Part shown: positions 8,267 through 16,977 of the stretch, piece after piece
Numbering within the stretch: the stretch's first letter is position 1
Layout: every line of letters starts with the position of its first letter
Origin: an uncultured Lewinella sp.
Lineage (GTDB): Bacteria > Bacteroidota > Bacteroidia > Chitinophagales > Saprospiraceae
DNA length: 50,657 nt
Assembly: GCA_937873655.1 (NCBI GenBank)
Contig: CALMYQ010000214.1
Span: 1-50,657 of the forward strand
Reading direction: 5' to 3'
Notes under the pieces: model-generated
The model's database searches: none
Told to the model about the DNA's origin: nothing
The model's input: the letters and a program-made list of their open reading frames with translations, nothing else
Position numbers and translations under genes: made by a program

Positions 8267-9460
8267 TTATTTATTATAATGCATCACCATCAGTGGGATT
8301 CGGGTGCTGAACACCATCCTTTTAGTAACGCTTTTATGGAACAATTCTTTCAGGAAAGGCCGTTGGGTGGTACTCATGACGATTAGATCGATATCATTTT
8401 CTTCGGCGTATCGGTTGAGTGCGGTGAGCAGGTCCTTGCTTTCGATCTGGACCATGCTGAAGTTGACGCCGGGCGCTCCGGTCTTGAAAGCCTGTTCGAA
8501 CCGGAAAAGGTCGACTTCGTAATCGCTGGTGGGATTTCCGTTGATATGGACGTAATGGATGTCGGTACCAAAGGATCCGGCAAAGCTGATCACATTGTCC
8601 ATCATCTCGGCGTCGCCGGGGTGGTTGTTGCTGGCGTAAAGGATTTTCCGGTAGGGTTTGAAGGCTGCGCCGTCGGGCACGAGGAGCACCGGGCAATGCG
8701 CTTTCTGAGCAACATTGGTGGAAACGCTCCCGAATATTTTTTCCAGGATATCCCCTTCGCCGGTAGTGCCCATGACGATCATATCGGTGCCCGGGGCTGA
8801 AGACAGCTGAATAATGGACTCCGATGGAAAACCCACCATCACCTCCTTTTCGATCTTGGGAAAGGTTGTGATGTTGCCGCCCATGGCCGGGTCCTGCCGG
8901 ATAAAGTTATTCAGCAGGAATTTTTTTTCTTCCAGAAATCCGGAAAAGGCGGACGGCGCATAAAATTGGGAGTCGGTCCATTCCGGAAAAAGTACATGGA
9001 CAACCTTGAGTTCGGCTTTGTAGGCTGCCGAGAGCTGGATGGCGTAATCAAATGCGTTCCGTGCTGTTTTCGAGAAATCGGTCGGTACAATGACTGACCT
9101 CAGCGGAAAATTTTTTTTTTGCGAAAGGAAAAGGCTCTTGAAAAGCACTTCCAACTCCTCCACGCCCGGGATCACTTTCTGGGAGATCACTTCACCCTGG
9201 ATGACAAGCGCAGGAATGCCGCTGATACCATAGCGTATAAGCTGATCGACCTCATAGATTTCCTCTATGTCGATGTCCAGCTTTAGGTTTTTCAAGGCTT
9301 TCAGAACGTTCTCCTTCAGGAGCTCGGACTTGCTGTAGCCTTCTACACCCAGCACTTTGATCGCGTTCATCCCTATTCCAAGCATATGAAGTATTGAGTT
9401 GGTATTTAAATTCAATGCAAAATCCGGGGAAAGCCGAACATAAAAGGTGACTTTTATCAT
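8267..9460 (-). CDS. Thioredoxin-fold domain fused to two universal stress (UspA) domains
   Basis: 397 residues from the ATG at 9460, which is preceded by GGAAGG; an alternative ATG at 9370 would give 367. Residues 31-108 resemble the small thioredoxin_3 fold (IKVLG start, GISGIPALVIQGEVISQKVI later), but the CxxC site is replaced by EGYSKS, so it should be redox-inactive. UspA domain 1 spans about 115-262 with ATP-type motif GTTGEGDILEKIFGS; UspA domain 2 (about 268-397) has lost the glycines of that motif. Related USPs are induced under anaerobic or stress conditions. A run of ten A on the coding strand (9111-9120) could permit slippage. It is divergent from the FixL-like gene. Confidence 0.85.
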   Translation of the reverse strand: MIKVTFYVRLSPDFALNLNTNSILHMLGIGMNAIKVLGVEGYSKSELLKENVLKALKNLKLDIDIEEIYEVDQLIRYGISGIPALVIQGEVISQKVIPGVEELEVLFKSLFLSQKKNFPLRSVIVPTDFSKTARNAFDYAIQLSAAYKAELKVVHVLFPEWTDSQFYAPSAFSGFLEEKKFLLNNFIRQDPAMGGNITTFPKIEKEVMVGFPSESIIQLSSAPGTDMIVMGTTGEGDILEKIFGSVSTNVAQKAHCPVLLVPDGAAFKPYRKILYASNNHPGDAEMMDNVISFAGSFGTDIHYVHINGNPTSDYEVDLFRFEQAFKTGAPGVNFSMVQIESKDLLTALNRYAEENDIDLIVMSTTQRPFLKELFHKSVTKRMVFSTRIPLMVMHYNK

Positions 9461-9535
9461 CGACCTTCCGTGATTTTTATTTATTTGGAAATATGGGACC
9501 TAGCTTTTATTTTAGCCGGGTAAAACAAAAAACTT

Positions 9536-10855
9536 TTGGGAAATAAAGCCAGCCATGGTGTAAAAGCGGATGCGGAGCTGCGTTTGCAGGCCGTAATCGA
9601 TACGGCAATTGACGGCATTATTACAATTGATGAGCAAGGCATTGTGGAAACCCTGAACCCCGCAGCAGCCGAATTATTCGGTTTTGATGCGCAGGATGTC
9701 ATCGGGCACAATATTAAAATGCTCATGCCGTCGCCCTATTTCGAGGAGCACGATTTTTATATCCGGCGCTATCTGGATTCCGGCAAGCCGCACATCATCG
9801 GCATTGGCCGGGAAGTGGAGGGCAAACGAAAGGACGGTACGGTATTTCCGCTCCGGCTGGCCGTCAGCGAAGTGTTTCTGGAAGGCAAGCGCATCTTTAC
9901 AGGCATCATCCACGACCTGAGCGATGTGAATTCCGCCAAGGAGAAGATCCTGCGACTCAACCGCGAACTGGAAGAACAAAATGCGGAACTCGACCGCAAA
10001 GTCCACGAAAGAACGGAGAAACTCGCCAAAGTGGTCGATCAATTGCTGGCCACCAACAAGAAACTGGGCAAGGAGATCCACGATCGCCAGGCGGTGGAAG
10101 AAGCCCTTAGGCTGAGCGAAAAAGAACTCAAGGAAACCCTCGACAAGGAAAAAGAACTCAGCCAGCTCAAAAGCCGGTTCGTCAGCATGGCGTCCCATGA
10201 GTTCCGCACCCCGCTGAGTACGATCCTGTCTTCCATCGAACTGGTGGAGCTGCTGGAAAAGCCCGATCAGAAAGACAAGCGGGTAAAGCATATCGACCGG
10301 ATCAAGAACGCTGTCAGCCACCTCACCAGCATCCTGACCGACTTCCTGTCGCTGAGCCGCCTGGAAGAAGGCCGCATCCAGTTTCAACCCCAGCACCTCA
10401 ACATCCGGGATTTTTGCCTGGATGTCGTCGACGAGCTGAAGAACCACCTGAAGACGGATCAGAAACTGAACTATACCGGCCAGAACGACGATCAGGACGC
10501 TTTCCTGGACAAGAATGTCCTGCGGCATATCCTGTCCAATCTCCTGATCAATGCCAGCAAGTATTCCGGAGAAGGCAGCCTGATCGATTTCAAATTGAAA
10601 ATTACCCAGGGAAAGATCTATATTGCCGTCCAGGATGAAGGCATCGGCATTCCCAAAGAGGACCAGAAACACCTTTTCACCCGCTTCTTCAGGGCCAATA
10701 ACGTGGAGAACATCAAAGGCACAGGCCTGGGGCTGCACATCGTAAAGCGATACCTGGACCTGATGAAAGGGGAGATCGAATTTAAAAGCCCCGCCCCGGG
10801 TATGGATAAGGGGACCATATTTACCGTGTTTATTCCAATTAACCAGGATTTATGA
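9536..10855 (+). CDS. fixL: FixL-like heme-PAS sensor histidine kinase
   Basis: 439 residues from TTG at 9536; an in-frame stop at 9521 and no ATG before residue 62 make TTG the only workable start. One PAS domain (about 14-128) aligns without gaps to the Bradyrhizobium FixL heme domain: H72 matches heme ligand His200, R78 Arg206, H86 His214, I87 Ile215, R92 Arg220 and L108 Leu236. A coiled coil (about 131-212) leads to the HisKA domain with H221 in SHEFRTP and the ATPase domain with N335/N339, DEGIGIP (367-373) and GTGLGL (395-400). No membrane segment is seen, so it is cytoplasmic. It should sense O2 and phosphorylate the regulator encoded by the overlapping next gene. The symbol is by homology of the PAS domain. 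Confidence 0.88.
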   Translation: MGNKASHGVKADAELRLQAVIDTAIDGIITIDEQGIVETLNPAAAELFGFDAQDVIGHNIKMLMPSPYFEEHDFYIRRYLDSGKPHIIGIGREVEGKRKDGTVFPLRLAVSEVFLEGKRIFTGIIHDLSDVNSAKEKILRLNRELEEQNAELDRKVHERTEKLAKVVDQLLATNKKLGKEIHDRQAVEEALRLSEKELKETLDKEKELSQLKSRFVSMASHEFRTPLSTILSSIELVELLEKPDQKDKRVKHIDRIKNAVSHLTSILTDFLSLSRLEEGRIQFQPQHLNIRDFCLDVVDELKNHLKTDQKLNYTGQNDDQDAFLDKNVLRHILSNLLINASKYSGEGSLIDFKLKITQGKIYIAVQDEGIGIPKEDQKHLFTRFFRANNVENIKGTGLGLHIVKRYLDLMKGEIEFKSPAPGMDKGTIFTVFIPINQDL

Positions 10856-11895
10856 AGCGTATTCTGATTATTGAAGACAATGAGGAAGTCAGGGAGAACA
10901 TCGAAGAGATACTCGACCTGTACGGGTATGAGACCGAAGGCGCCGAGAACGGCAAGGTCGGCGTCCAGATGGCCCTGAACCATCCGCCCGACCTGATCCT
11001 TTGCGACATCATGATGCCCGAACTCGACGGTTTCGGCGTGTTGAACATCCTGAGCAAGAAACCCGCAACAGCCGACGTGCCGTTCGTTTTCCTGACCGCC
11101 AAGTCCGAAAAAGACGATTTCCGGAGGGGCATGAACCTCGGCGCCGACGACTACCTGACCAAACCTTTCTATAAGGACGAATTGCTTCAGGTGATCGAAA
11201 CCCGCCTTAAAAAGAACGACCGCCTCAAAAAGACCTTCGACAAGACCACCGAAGGCCTTACCTCCTTCATCGACGAAGCCAGGGGGCATGAGGAGCTTCA
11301 GAAACTCTCCCATGAGAAAAAAACGAAGGTCATCCGGAAAAAAGAACTGGTCTTTTCGGAAGGGGATTATCCCCGGTACCTGCATTTTGTCAGTTCCGGC
11401 AAGATCAAGTTGTTCAAGACCAACGAATACGGCAAGGAATACATCATCAATTTGTGCAAAGCCGGCGATTTCCTGGGTTATACCCCGTTGCTGACAGGGG
11501 AGGGGTACCCTTATTCGGCAGCCGCTATGGAGGACAGCGAGGTCAGCCTGATCCCCAAGGAAGACTTCCTCAATCTGATCCATGCCAACCGCAATGTGGC
11601 CTCGCGGTTTATCAAGATCCTGGCTGACAACATTTCCGAAAAAGAAGAACAGTTGCTCCAGCTCGCCTATAATTCCATCCGTAAGCGAGTGGCGGACGCC
11701 CTGTTGCAGCTTAAGGAAAAAGAAGGTTCCGATGAGATCCAGATCAATCGCGAAGACCTTTCCCATATTGTGGGTACCGCCAAGGAAAGCGTCATCCGGA
11801 TGCTGACCGAATTCAAAAACGACGGCTATATTGATATCCGCGAGGGCGTGATCTTCATCGCGCATGAGGAAAAACTGAGGAATATGCCGGGCTGA
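10852..11895 (+). CDS. Response regulator fused to a CRP/FNR-type transcription factor
   Basis: 347 residues; the start overlaps the kinase stop as ATGA, implying translational coupling. The receiver domain (about 3-120) has acidic E8/D9, phospho-acceptor D52, T82 and K104. A helical linker follows, then a cyclic-nucleotide-binding fold (about 145-250, with FSEGDYPRYLHFVSSGKIK) and a Crp-type helix-turn-helix (about 265-340, INREDLSHIVGTAKESVIRM). No FNR-type cysteine cluster is present at the N-terminus. In effect it joins FixJ (receiver) and FixK (CRP family) functions in one chain. Probable targets are the cbb3 operon and nearby stress genes, which is inference. Confidence 0.9.
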   Translation: MKRILIIEDNEEVRENIEEILDLYGYETEGAENGKVGVQMALNHPPDLILCDIMMPELDGFGVLNILSKKPATADVPFVFLTAKSEKDDFRRGMNLGADDYLTKPFYKDELLQVIETRLKKNDRLKKTFDKTTEGLTSFIDEARGHEELQKLSHEKKTKVIRKKELVFSEGDYPRYLHFVSSGKIKLFKTNEYGKEYIINLCKAGDFLGYTPLLTGEGYPYSAAAMEDSEVSLIPKEDFLNLIHANRNVASRFIKILADNISEKEEQLLQLAYNSIRKRVADALLQLKEKEGSDEIQINREDLSHIVGTAKESVIRMLTEFKNDGYIDIREGVIFIAHEEKLRNMPG

Positions 11896-12173
11896 AATAA
11901 CCGAAGCCCGTTTTGGGCCGGTAAGCGGCAGGTCCGGGAATCCTGCATAAATTTGCCGGATTATTTTTGTATATTTACCTCGGGAATATTACTAGATTTG
12001 CATCAGTTGGCCGTCCGGCCTAACCGTAGTATTGTTTAAAATCATTATCAAGGCAGTAAGTAGTATCCAGCATCTGAACGTTTGTGGCGCCATGATCGCG
12101 CGCCTGCAAATAGCCAAACCTTTTTCCTTCACTAAACAACTGCATCATGGTTTTTTACTTTACTACAAGGATC

Positions 12174-15100
12174 ATGAGGGCATTGAAACGCCCTGTTCTA
12201 ACGATCCTGCTGTTGGCAGGTTGCCTGATTGCCGGTTACGCTCAGCAGCGCATTACCGGTACGGTTACCGATGCCGGCGGAACGCCGCTGACCGGCGTCA
12301 CCGTTGCGGTTAAAGGTACCTCTCAGGGTACGATCACCGATATTGACGGCAAATACACCATCTCAGCAAATGCCGGCGAGGAGCTGGAATTCGCCATGGT
12401 CGGGATGGCCACCGAAACGGTTACCGTAGGCAATCAATCCACCATTGACCTGGTCATGTCGGAAACCGCTTACCAGCTGACCGAAACCGTCGTCACCGCG
12501 CTCGGCATCAAGGAAGACCGGCGAAAACTGAGCTACTCTACCCAATCTGTCAAGGGGGAAGAGCTTCAAAGTACCCAACGGGATAATGCCTTCCTGTCGC
12601 TCCAGGGAAGGGTCGCCGGCCTCAACCTGACCCCCACCAGCGGTCTGGCAGGCGGCTCGGTGAACATCAACCTCCGCGGGGTGAACTCCATCGGCAGCAG
12701 CAACCAGCCCCTGATCGTGCTCGACGGCCTTCCCATCAACAGCAGTACGCTCAACCAGCACGTCCTTTATTCCGACGGCGCCGGCATCAACGGCAACGTC
12801 AACAACAACCGCGATGATATCGGCAGCCGCCTCGCCGAGATCAACCCCAGCGACATTGATAACGTAACCGTACTCAAAGGCCCCGAAGCCGCTGCGCTCT
12901 ACGGAAACGAAGGCGCCAACGGCGTTATCCTCATTACCACCAAAAAAGGCCAGGCCGGCGTCGGCAAACTGACCTACAAGACCCGCTTCTCCGTTTCGGA
13001 TGTCACCCGCTTCCCGGAGATCCAGCAGGTGTACGGCCGCGGCCGCAACGGGTTGGAGGAAACCACCGACCCGGATTATTTCGGCCCCAAATACCCCGCC
13101 GGTACCCAGTTTTATGACAACATCGGCGACTTCTTCCAGACCGGCAAGTCCATGCGCCACGACCTGGCCTTCGAAGGCGGTTCCGACAAGATCACCTACC
13201 GCCTGTCGAGCGCCTATCTCAAAACCGACGGCGTCATTCCGACCAACTCCTATGAGCAGGTCAACGCCGCGCTGAGCAGCGAGGCCAAATTGCTTTCCTG
13301 GCTGACGGCCTCCACCCGTTTCAGCTATACCCGCAACAACAATCACCTCCCGCCGGGCGGCGCACAAGGTTACCTGACGGCGGCCTTGCGCTATCCGTCC
13401 GACCAGGATATGAGCGAATACCTGACCGATGCAGGCACCCGCCGGCTGACCCTGGAAACGGCCAATCCGGGTACGGACAACGACAACCCGTACTTCAATG
13501 TCTACAAGAATGCCAGGGTAGAACAGACCGACCGGACCATCGGCAACATCACCCTTGACGCCAAGATCCTGCCCTGGTGGACGGTCACCGGCCGGTTCGG
13601 CGCCGATATCTACACCACCAACGCCAACCGTTTCTTCCACCCGGAATCCAATATCGGCTATGGCCGCCAGGGTTGGCTCGAGAACTATACCGACCTCGGC
13701 AGGGTCATGAATACCAATATCTTCACCACCGTCAGGAAGACCAAAGGCCTGATCAAGGGATCGATCGTTGTGGGTACGTCAGTGGATGATCGCCGCAACG
13801 AAACGACCTCCGTTTACGGTGAAAAATTGTACCTGCCCGACTTCAACAGCATCAACAACACCGATCCGGCTACCCAGCGCAACAAGACGATCCTGACCCG
13901 GACCCGCCTGCTGGGCGCTTTCGCCAAAGCCGAGTTGAACCTCGATAATTACCTGATCCTGAACCTGACGGGCCGCAACGACTGGTCGTCGACCCTGCCG
14001 ACCGAGAACCGCTCCTATTTCTATCCGTCGGCCGGTCTGACCTTTGTTTTCTCCGATATGCCCGGCTTCCGGGATAAAACCGGCATTCTGGACTTCGGGA
14101 AACTCCGCCTGTCCTACGCGCAAGTGGGCAACCCCGCTCCGCCTTACCGGATCCGCGCCCGGCTGGTGCCGCAATCCTCCACCGGCGGCGGCTTCCTGTA
14201 TGACTTCTTCGGCGATAACCCGGCCCTCAAACCGGAGAAAGTGGAAAGCTACGAGATCGGTACCGACCTGAGCTTCTTCAAAGGCCGGGTGTCCCTCGAC
14301 GTGGCCGTGTTCTCCAAAACCATCAGCGATCAGATCGTGGTGCAGCGCCTGAGCTACGGCACGGGCTTTATCTTCGGCTTGCTGAACGGCGGCGAACTGA
14401 ATACCAAAGGCATGGAGATCCAGCTCGGCCTGAAACCGGTCAAATCCGCCAATTTCAGCTGGGACCTGCTGGCCAACTTTACCAAGTACTCCACCAAGGT
14501 GCTGAGCCTGCCGGCTGAAGTGAGCGAATACTACGATTCGGATACCTGGGCCATCGGCAACGCCCGCGCCAGCGCCTTCTCCCCGGCCGACATCCTGTCG
14601 TCCCGCTTCAACAGCGCCAATAACCTGTACTATCCGGCCCTGAACGACCGCGGCGCCGGTACGGCCACGGCCATCGGCGGATGGAGCTACCTGCGCAACA
14701 GCAACGGCGATATCCTGATCGACCCGACTACGGGCTTCCCGCTGCGCAATGCCAACTTCCTGCCCATCGGCGACCGCAACCCGGACTTCGTGATGGGTAT
14801 CGTGAACGAGTTCAGGTTCTTTAACAAACTGACCTTGTCCTTCCTGCTGGATGTCCGCGTCGGCGGCGATATCTTCAACGGCAACGAATTGTACCTGACC
14901 CAGACGGGCCTGAGCAAGCGTACCCTGGACCGGGACCAACCGTTCGTCTTCCCCGGTGTATTGAAGGACGGCAACGAGGAAACCTCCCCCACGCCCAACA
15001 ATATCCAGATCATACCCAGCGCCAACGAGCAGTACTATACGACCGTCCTCCAACCGGAAGACTTTGTGGAAAGAGACATCAACTGGGTACGCCTCCGCGA

Positions 15101-15335
15101 CGTTACCTTGTCCTATAACCTGAGCGGAAACTGGCTCGGCCCCAATAAGGTGATCAAGGACCTCAGCGTCTTCGTCAACGGTACCGACCTGTTCCTGAGC
15201 ACCAATTACACCGGCGCTGACCCCTATGTCAGCACCACCAGCCCGGCTACCGGCGGCGCAGGCGGATTTGGTATGGACTTCGGGAAATTGTCCCTGCCGC
15301 GTACCTTCTCCATCGGCCTTTCCGCCTCTTTCTAA
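12174..15335 (+). CDS. SusC/RagA-family TonB-dependent outer-membrane receptor
   Basis: The ATG at 12174, preceded by AAGG, gives 1053 residues; an in-frame ATG at 12147 would extend a clean signal peptide without benefit. The order is signal peptide (about 1-23), carboxypeptidase-like regulatory domain (about 25-100, TGTVTDAGGTPLTGVTV), TonB-box region, plug with NINLRGVNSI and VLKGPEAAALYGNEGANGV, then a 22-strand barrel. It imports oligosaccharide or another ligand with the SusD partner 18 bp downstream. No glycan enzymes lie beside this pair, so the substrate is unknown. Confidence 0.93.
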   Translation: MRALKRPVLTILLLAGCLIAGYAQQRITGTVTDAGGTPLTGVTVAVKGTSQGTITDIDGKYTISANAGEELEFAMVGMATETVTVGNQSTIDLVMSETAYQLTETVVTALGIKEDRRKLSYSTQSVKGEELQSTQRDNAFLSLQGRVAGLNLTPTSGLAGGSVNINLRGVNSIGSSNQPLIVLDGLPINSSTLNQHVLYSDGAGINGNVNNNRDDIGSRLAEINPSDIDNVTVLKGPEAAALYGNEGANGVILITTKKGQAGVGKLTYKTRFSVSDVTRFPEIQQVYGRGRNGLEETTDPDYFGPKYPAGTQFYDNIGDFFQTGKSMRHDLAFEGGSDKITYRLSSAYLKTDGVIPTNSYEQVNAALSSEAKLLSWLTASTRFSYTRNNNHLPPGGAQGYLTAALRYPSDQDMSEYLTDAGTRRLTLETANPGTDNDNPYFNVYKNARVEQTDRTIGNITLDAKILPWWTVTGRFGADIYTTNANRFFHPESNIGYGRQGWLENYTDLGRVMNTNIFTTVRKTKGLIKGSIVVGTSVDDRRNETTSVYGEKLYLPDFNSINNTDPATQRNKTILTRTRLLGAFAKAELNLDNYLILNLTGRNDWSSTLPTENRSYFYPSAGLTFVFSDMPGFRDKTGILDFGKLRLSYAQVGNPAPPYRIRARLVPQSSTGGGFLYDFFGDNPALKPEKVESYEIGTDLSFFKGRVSLDVAVFSKTISDQIVVQRLSYGTGFIFGLLNGGELNTKGMEIQLGLKPVKSANFSWDLLANFTKYSTKVLSLPAEVSEYYDSDTWAIGNARASAFSPADILSSRFNSANNLYYPALNDRGAGTATAIGGWSYLRNSNGDILIDPTTGFPLRNANFLPIGDRNPDFVMGIVNEFRFFNKLTLSFLLDVRVGGDIFNGNELYLTQTGLSKRTLDRDQPFVFPGVLKDGNEETSPTPNNIQIIPSANEQYYTTVLQPEDFVERDINWVRLRDVTLSYNLSGNWLGPNKVIKDLSVFVNGTDLFLSTNYTGADPYVSTTSPATGGAGGFGMDFGKLSLPRTFSIGLSASF

Positions 15336-15353
15336 ATTCAAAACATCAAAGAC

Positions 15354-16874
15354 ATGAAACGTAAATTCTTCATACCTTCCATCCTCGCAGCGCTGCTGTT
15401 GCTCTCCAACAGCTGCAGCGACTACCTGGATGTCAACTTCGACCCGAGCAACCCGCAGGTTGCAGAAGGGTTTGCCATCCTGCCGCCCATCTTTTCGCAA
15501 ATGTCCCGCGGCGAGGTTTTTGATACCCGTTATGTCGGACAATACATCCAGAACTGGGCCTGGACCGCGGCCAACAACGTCTGGGATCAGCATGGATACA
15601 TCCCCGGAAGCGACTCCGGCGGTGAGAAATGGCGGTCCCATTACTGGTCGATCGGAAAGAACATCGACCTGATCATCGAACAGGCCGAGGCCAAGGAACA
15701 ATGGGACTACGTCGGTGTAGCCAAAGCCATTCGCGCCTGGAGCTGGCAAAGCACCACCGATGTCAACGGAGAGATGATCCTGACCCAGGCCTGGGAACCC
15801 AACCGCTACGTGTTCGACTACGACAGCCAGGAAGCCGTGTATGCCGAGGTCGTCAGGTTGTGTGAAGACGCCCTCAAGGACCTGGCCAGAACAGACGGCG
15901 GCGTCAGCCAGGCCGGTCTGGCCCGCGGGGATCTCGTCTATGCCGGCGATCGCGCAAAGTGGACCAAGTTCGTGTACGCCGTACTGGCGCGCAATGCCCA
16001 CCACCTGAGCAACAAGTCGAACTACGACCCGAACAAGGTCATCGAATACTGCGACAAGTCGCTGGCTTCCAATGCCGATAATTTCGATATCCCGAACGCC
16101 GGCACCAGCAGCGCCGACGGCAGTTTCTGGGGCGCTACCCGGAATAACCTGCGCAGCTACCGGCCGACGGTTTTCGTAACCAACCTGCTCAACGGAGTAA
16201 CTTTCAACGGTGTTGTCGACCCGAGGCTTCCGGTCATGCTCAACCCGTCACCCAACGGCAATTACTACGGGGTAACGCCCACCAAGGGCGATACCACCAA
16301 CGCCACCGGCAAGGTGACCCGGATCCCGCTGCTTTGGGGCGTGCCGCCCACAGAGACCAACGCTGCCAATATTCCCGGCAAGTACATCTTCAAGAATAAC
16401 GGCGTGAACTCGATGATTACCTATTTCGAGATCCAGTTCATGAAAGCGGAAGCCGCCTTTATCAAAGGCGACAAACCAACGGCATACGCAGCCTTCAAGA
16501 ACGGCATCTCCGCCCACATGGATTACGCCGGAGTAGCTGCAGCGGATAAGGATGCCTATATGGCCAGCGCAGCCGTTCCACAGACAGCCGACGCCCTGAA
16601 ACTGAGCGATATCATGCTGCAGAAGTACATCGCCCTGTGGGTGCACGGCGCCCTGGAAACCTGGGTGGATATGCGTCGTTACCATTACGACAACCAGGTC
16701 TACCTCGGCTTTGAATTCCCGGCTACCTTCTACCTGGACAACGGCGGTAAGCCCGTTTACCGGCTCCGGCCGCGCTACAATTCGGAGTACGTCTGGAACC
16801 GCGAAGCCCTCGACCAGATCGGCGGCAACAACGCGGATTACCACACGTACGAACTTTGGTTCTCCAAGCCGTAA
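15354..16874 (+). CDS. SusD/RagB-family lipoprotein
   Basis: 506 residues. The N-terminus is a lipoprotein signal ending LLLLSNSC, with the lipidated Cys followed by SDYLDVN. The rest is the alpha-helical TPR-like fold of the SusD-like families, with a C-terminal block containing WVDMRRYHYDN typical of the SusD-like_2 group. It caps the SusC barrel at 12174-15335 and captures substrate at the cell surface. It follows susC by 18 bp, so they are co-transcribed. The repeat-rich inverted repeat just downstream could end transcription. Confidence 0.92.
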   Translation: MKRKFFIPSILAALLLLSNSCSDYLDVNFDPSNPQVAEGFAILPPIFSQMSRGEVFDTRYVGQYIQNWAWTAANNVWDQHGYIPGSDSGGEKWRSHYWSIGKNIDLIIEQAEAKEQWDYVGVAKAIRAWSWQSTTDVNGEMILTQAWEPNRYVFDYDSQEAVYAEVVRLCEDALKDLARTDGGVSQAGLARGDLVYAGDRAKWTKFVYAVLARNAHHLSNKSNYDPNKVIEYCDKSLASNADNFDIPNAGTSSADGSFWGATRNNLRSYRPTVFVTNLLNGVTFNGVVDPRLPVMLNPSPNGNYYGVTPTKGDTTNATGKVTRIPLLWGVPPTETNAANIPGKYIFKNNGVNSMITYFEIQFMKAEAAFIKGDKPTAYAAFKNGISAHMDYAGVAAADKDAYMASAAVPQTADALKLSDIMLQKYIALWVHGALETWVDMRRYHYDNQVYLGFEFPATFYLDNGGKPVYRLRPRYNSEYVWNREALDQIGGNNADYHTYELWFSKP

Positions 16875-16891
16875 TGGAAACCTGATGTAAG

Positions 16892-16966
16892 GTTGATTTG
16901 TTGATTTGTTGATGCGTTGATCTGAAAAAGACCCGAATCAACGAATCAACAAATCAACGAATCAAC
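16892..16966. repeat. Octamer-based inverted repeat between convergent genes
   Basis: The left arm (16892-16922) is built of GTTGATTT/GTTGATGC units and the right arm (16936-16966) of AATCAACG/AATCAACA units, separated by 13 bases. The arms are largely complementary and would form a roughly 30-bp imperfect hairpin in RNA from either strand. It lies between the SusD stop (16874) and the convergent gene ending at 16978, so a bidirectional terminator role is plausible. Confidence 0.75.
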
Positions 16967-16977
16967 AGAAAAGCTCC

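Noticed and set aside
12032..12313. 93-residue frame before the first susC gene
   Set aside because: It overlaps the SusC signal peptide in another frame and has no start context.
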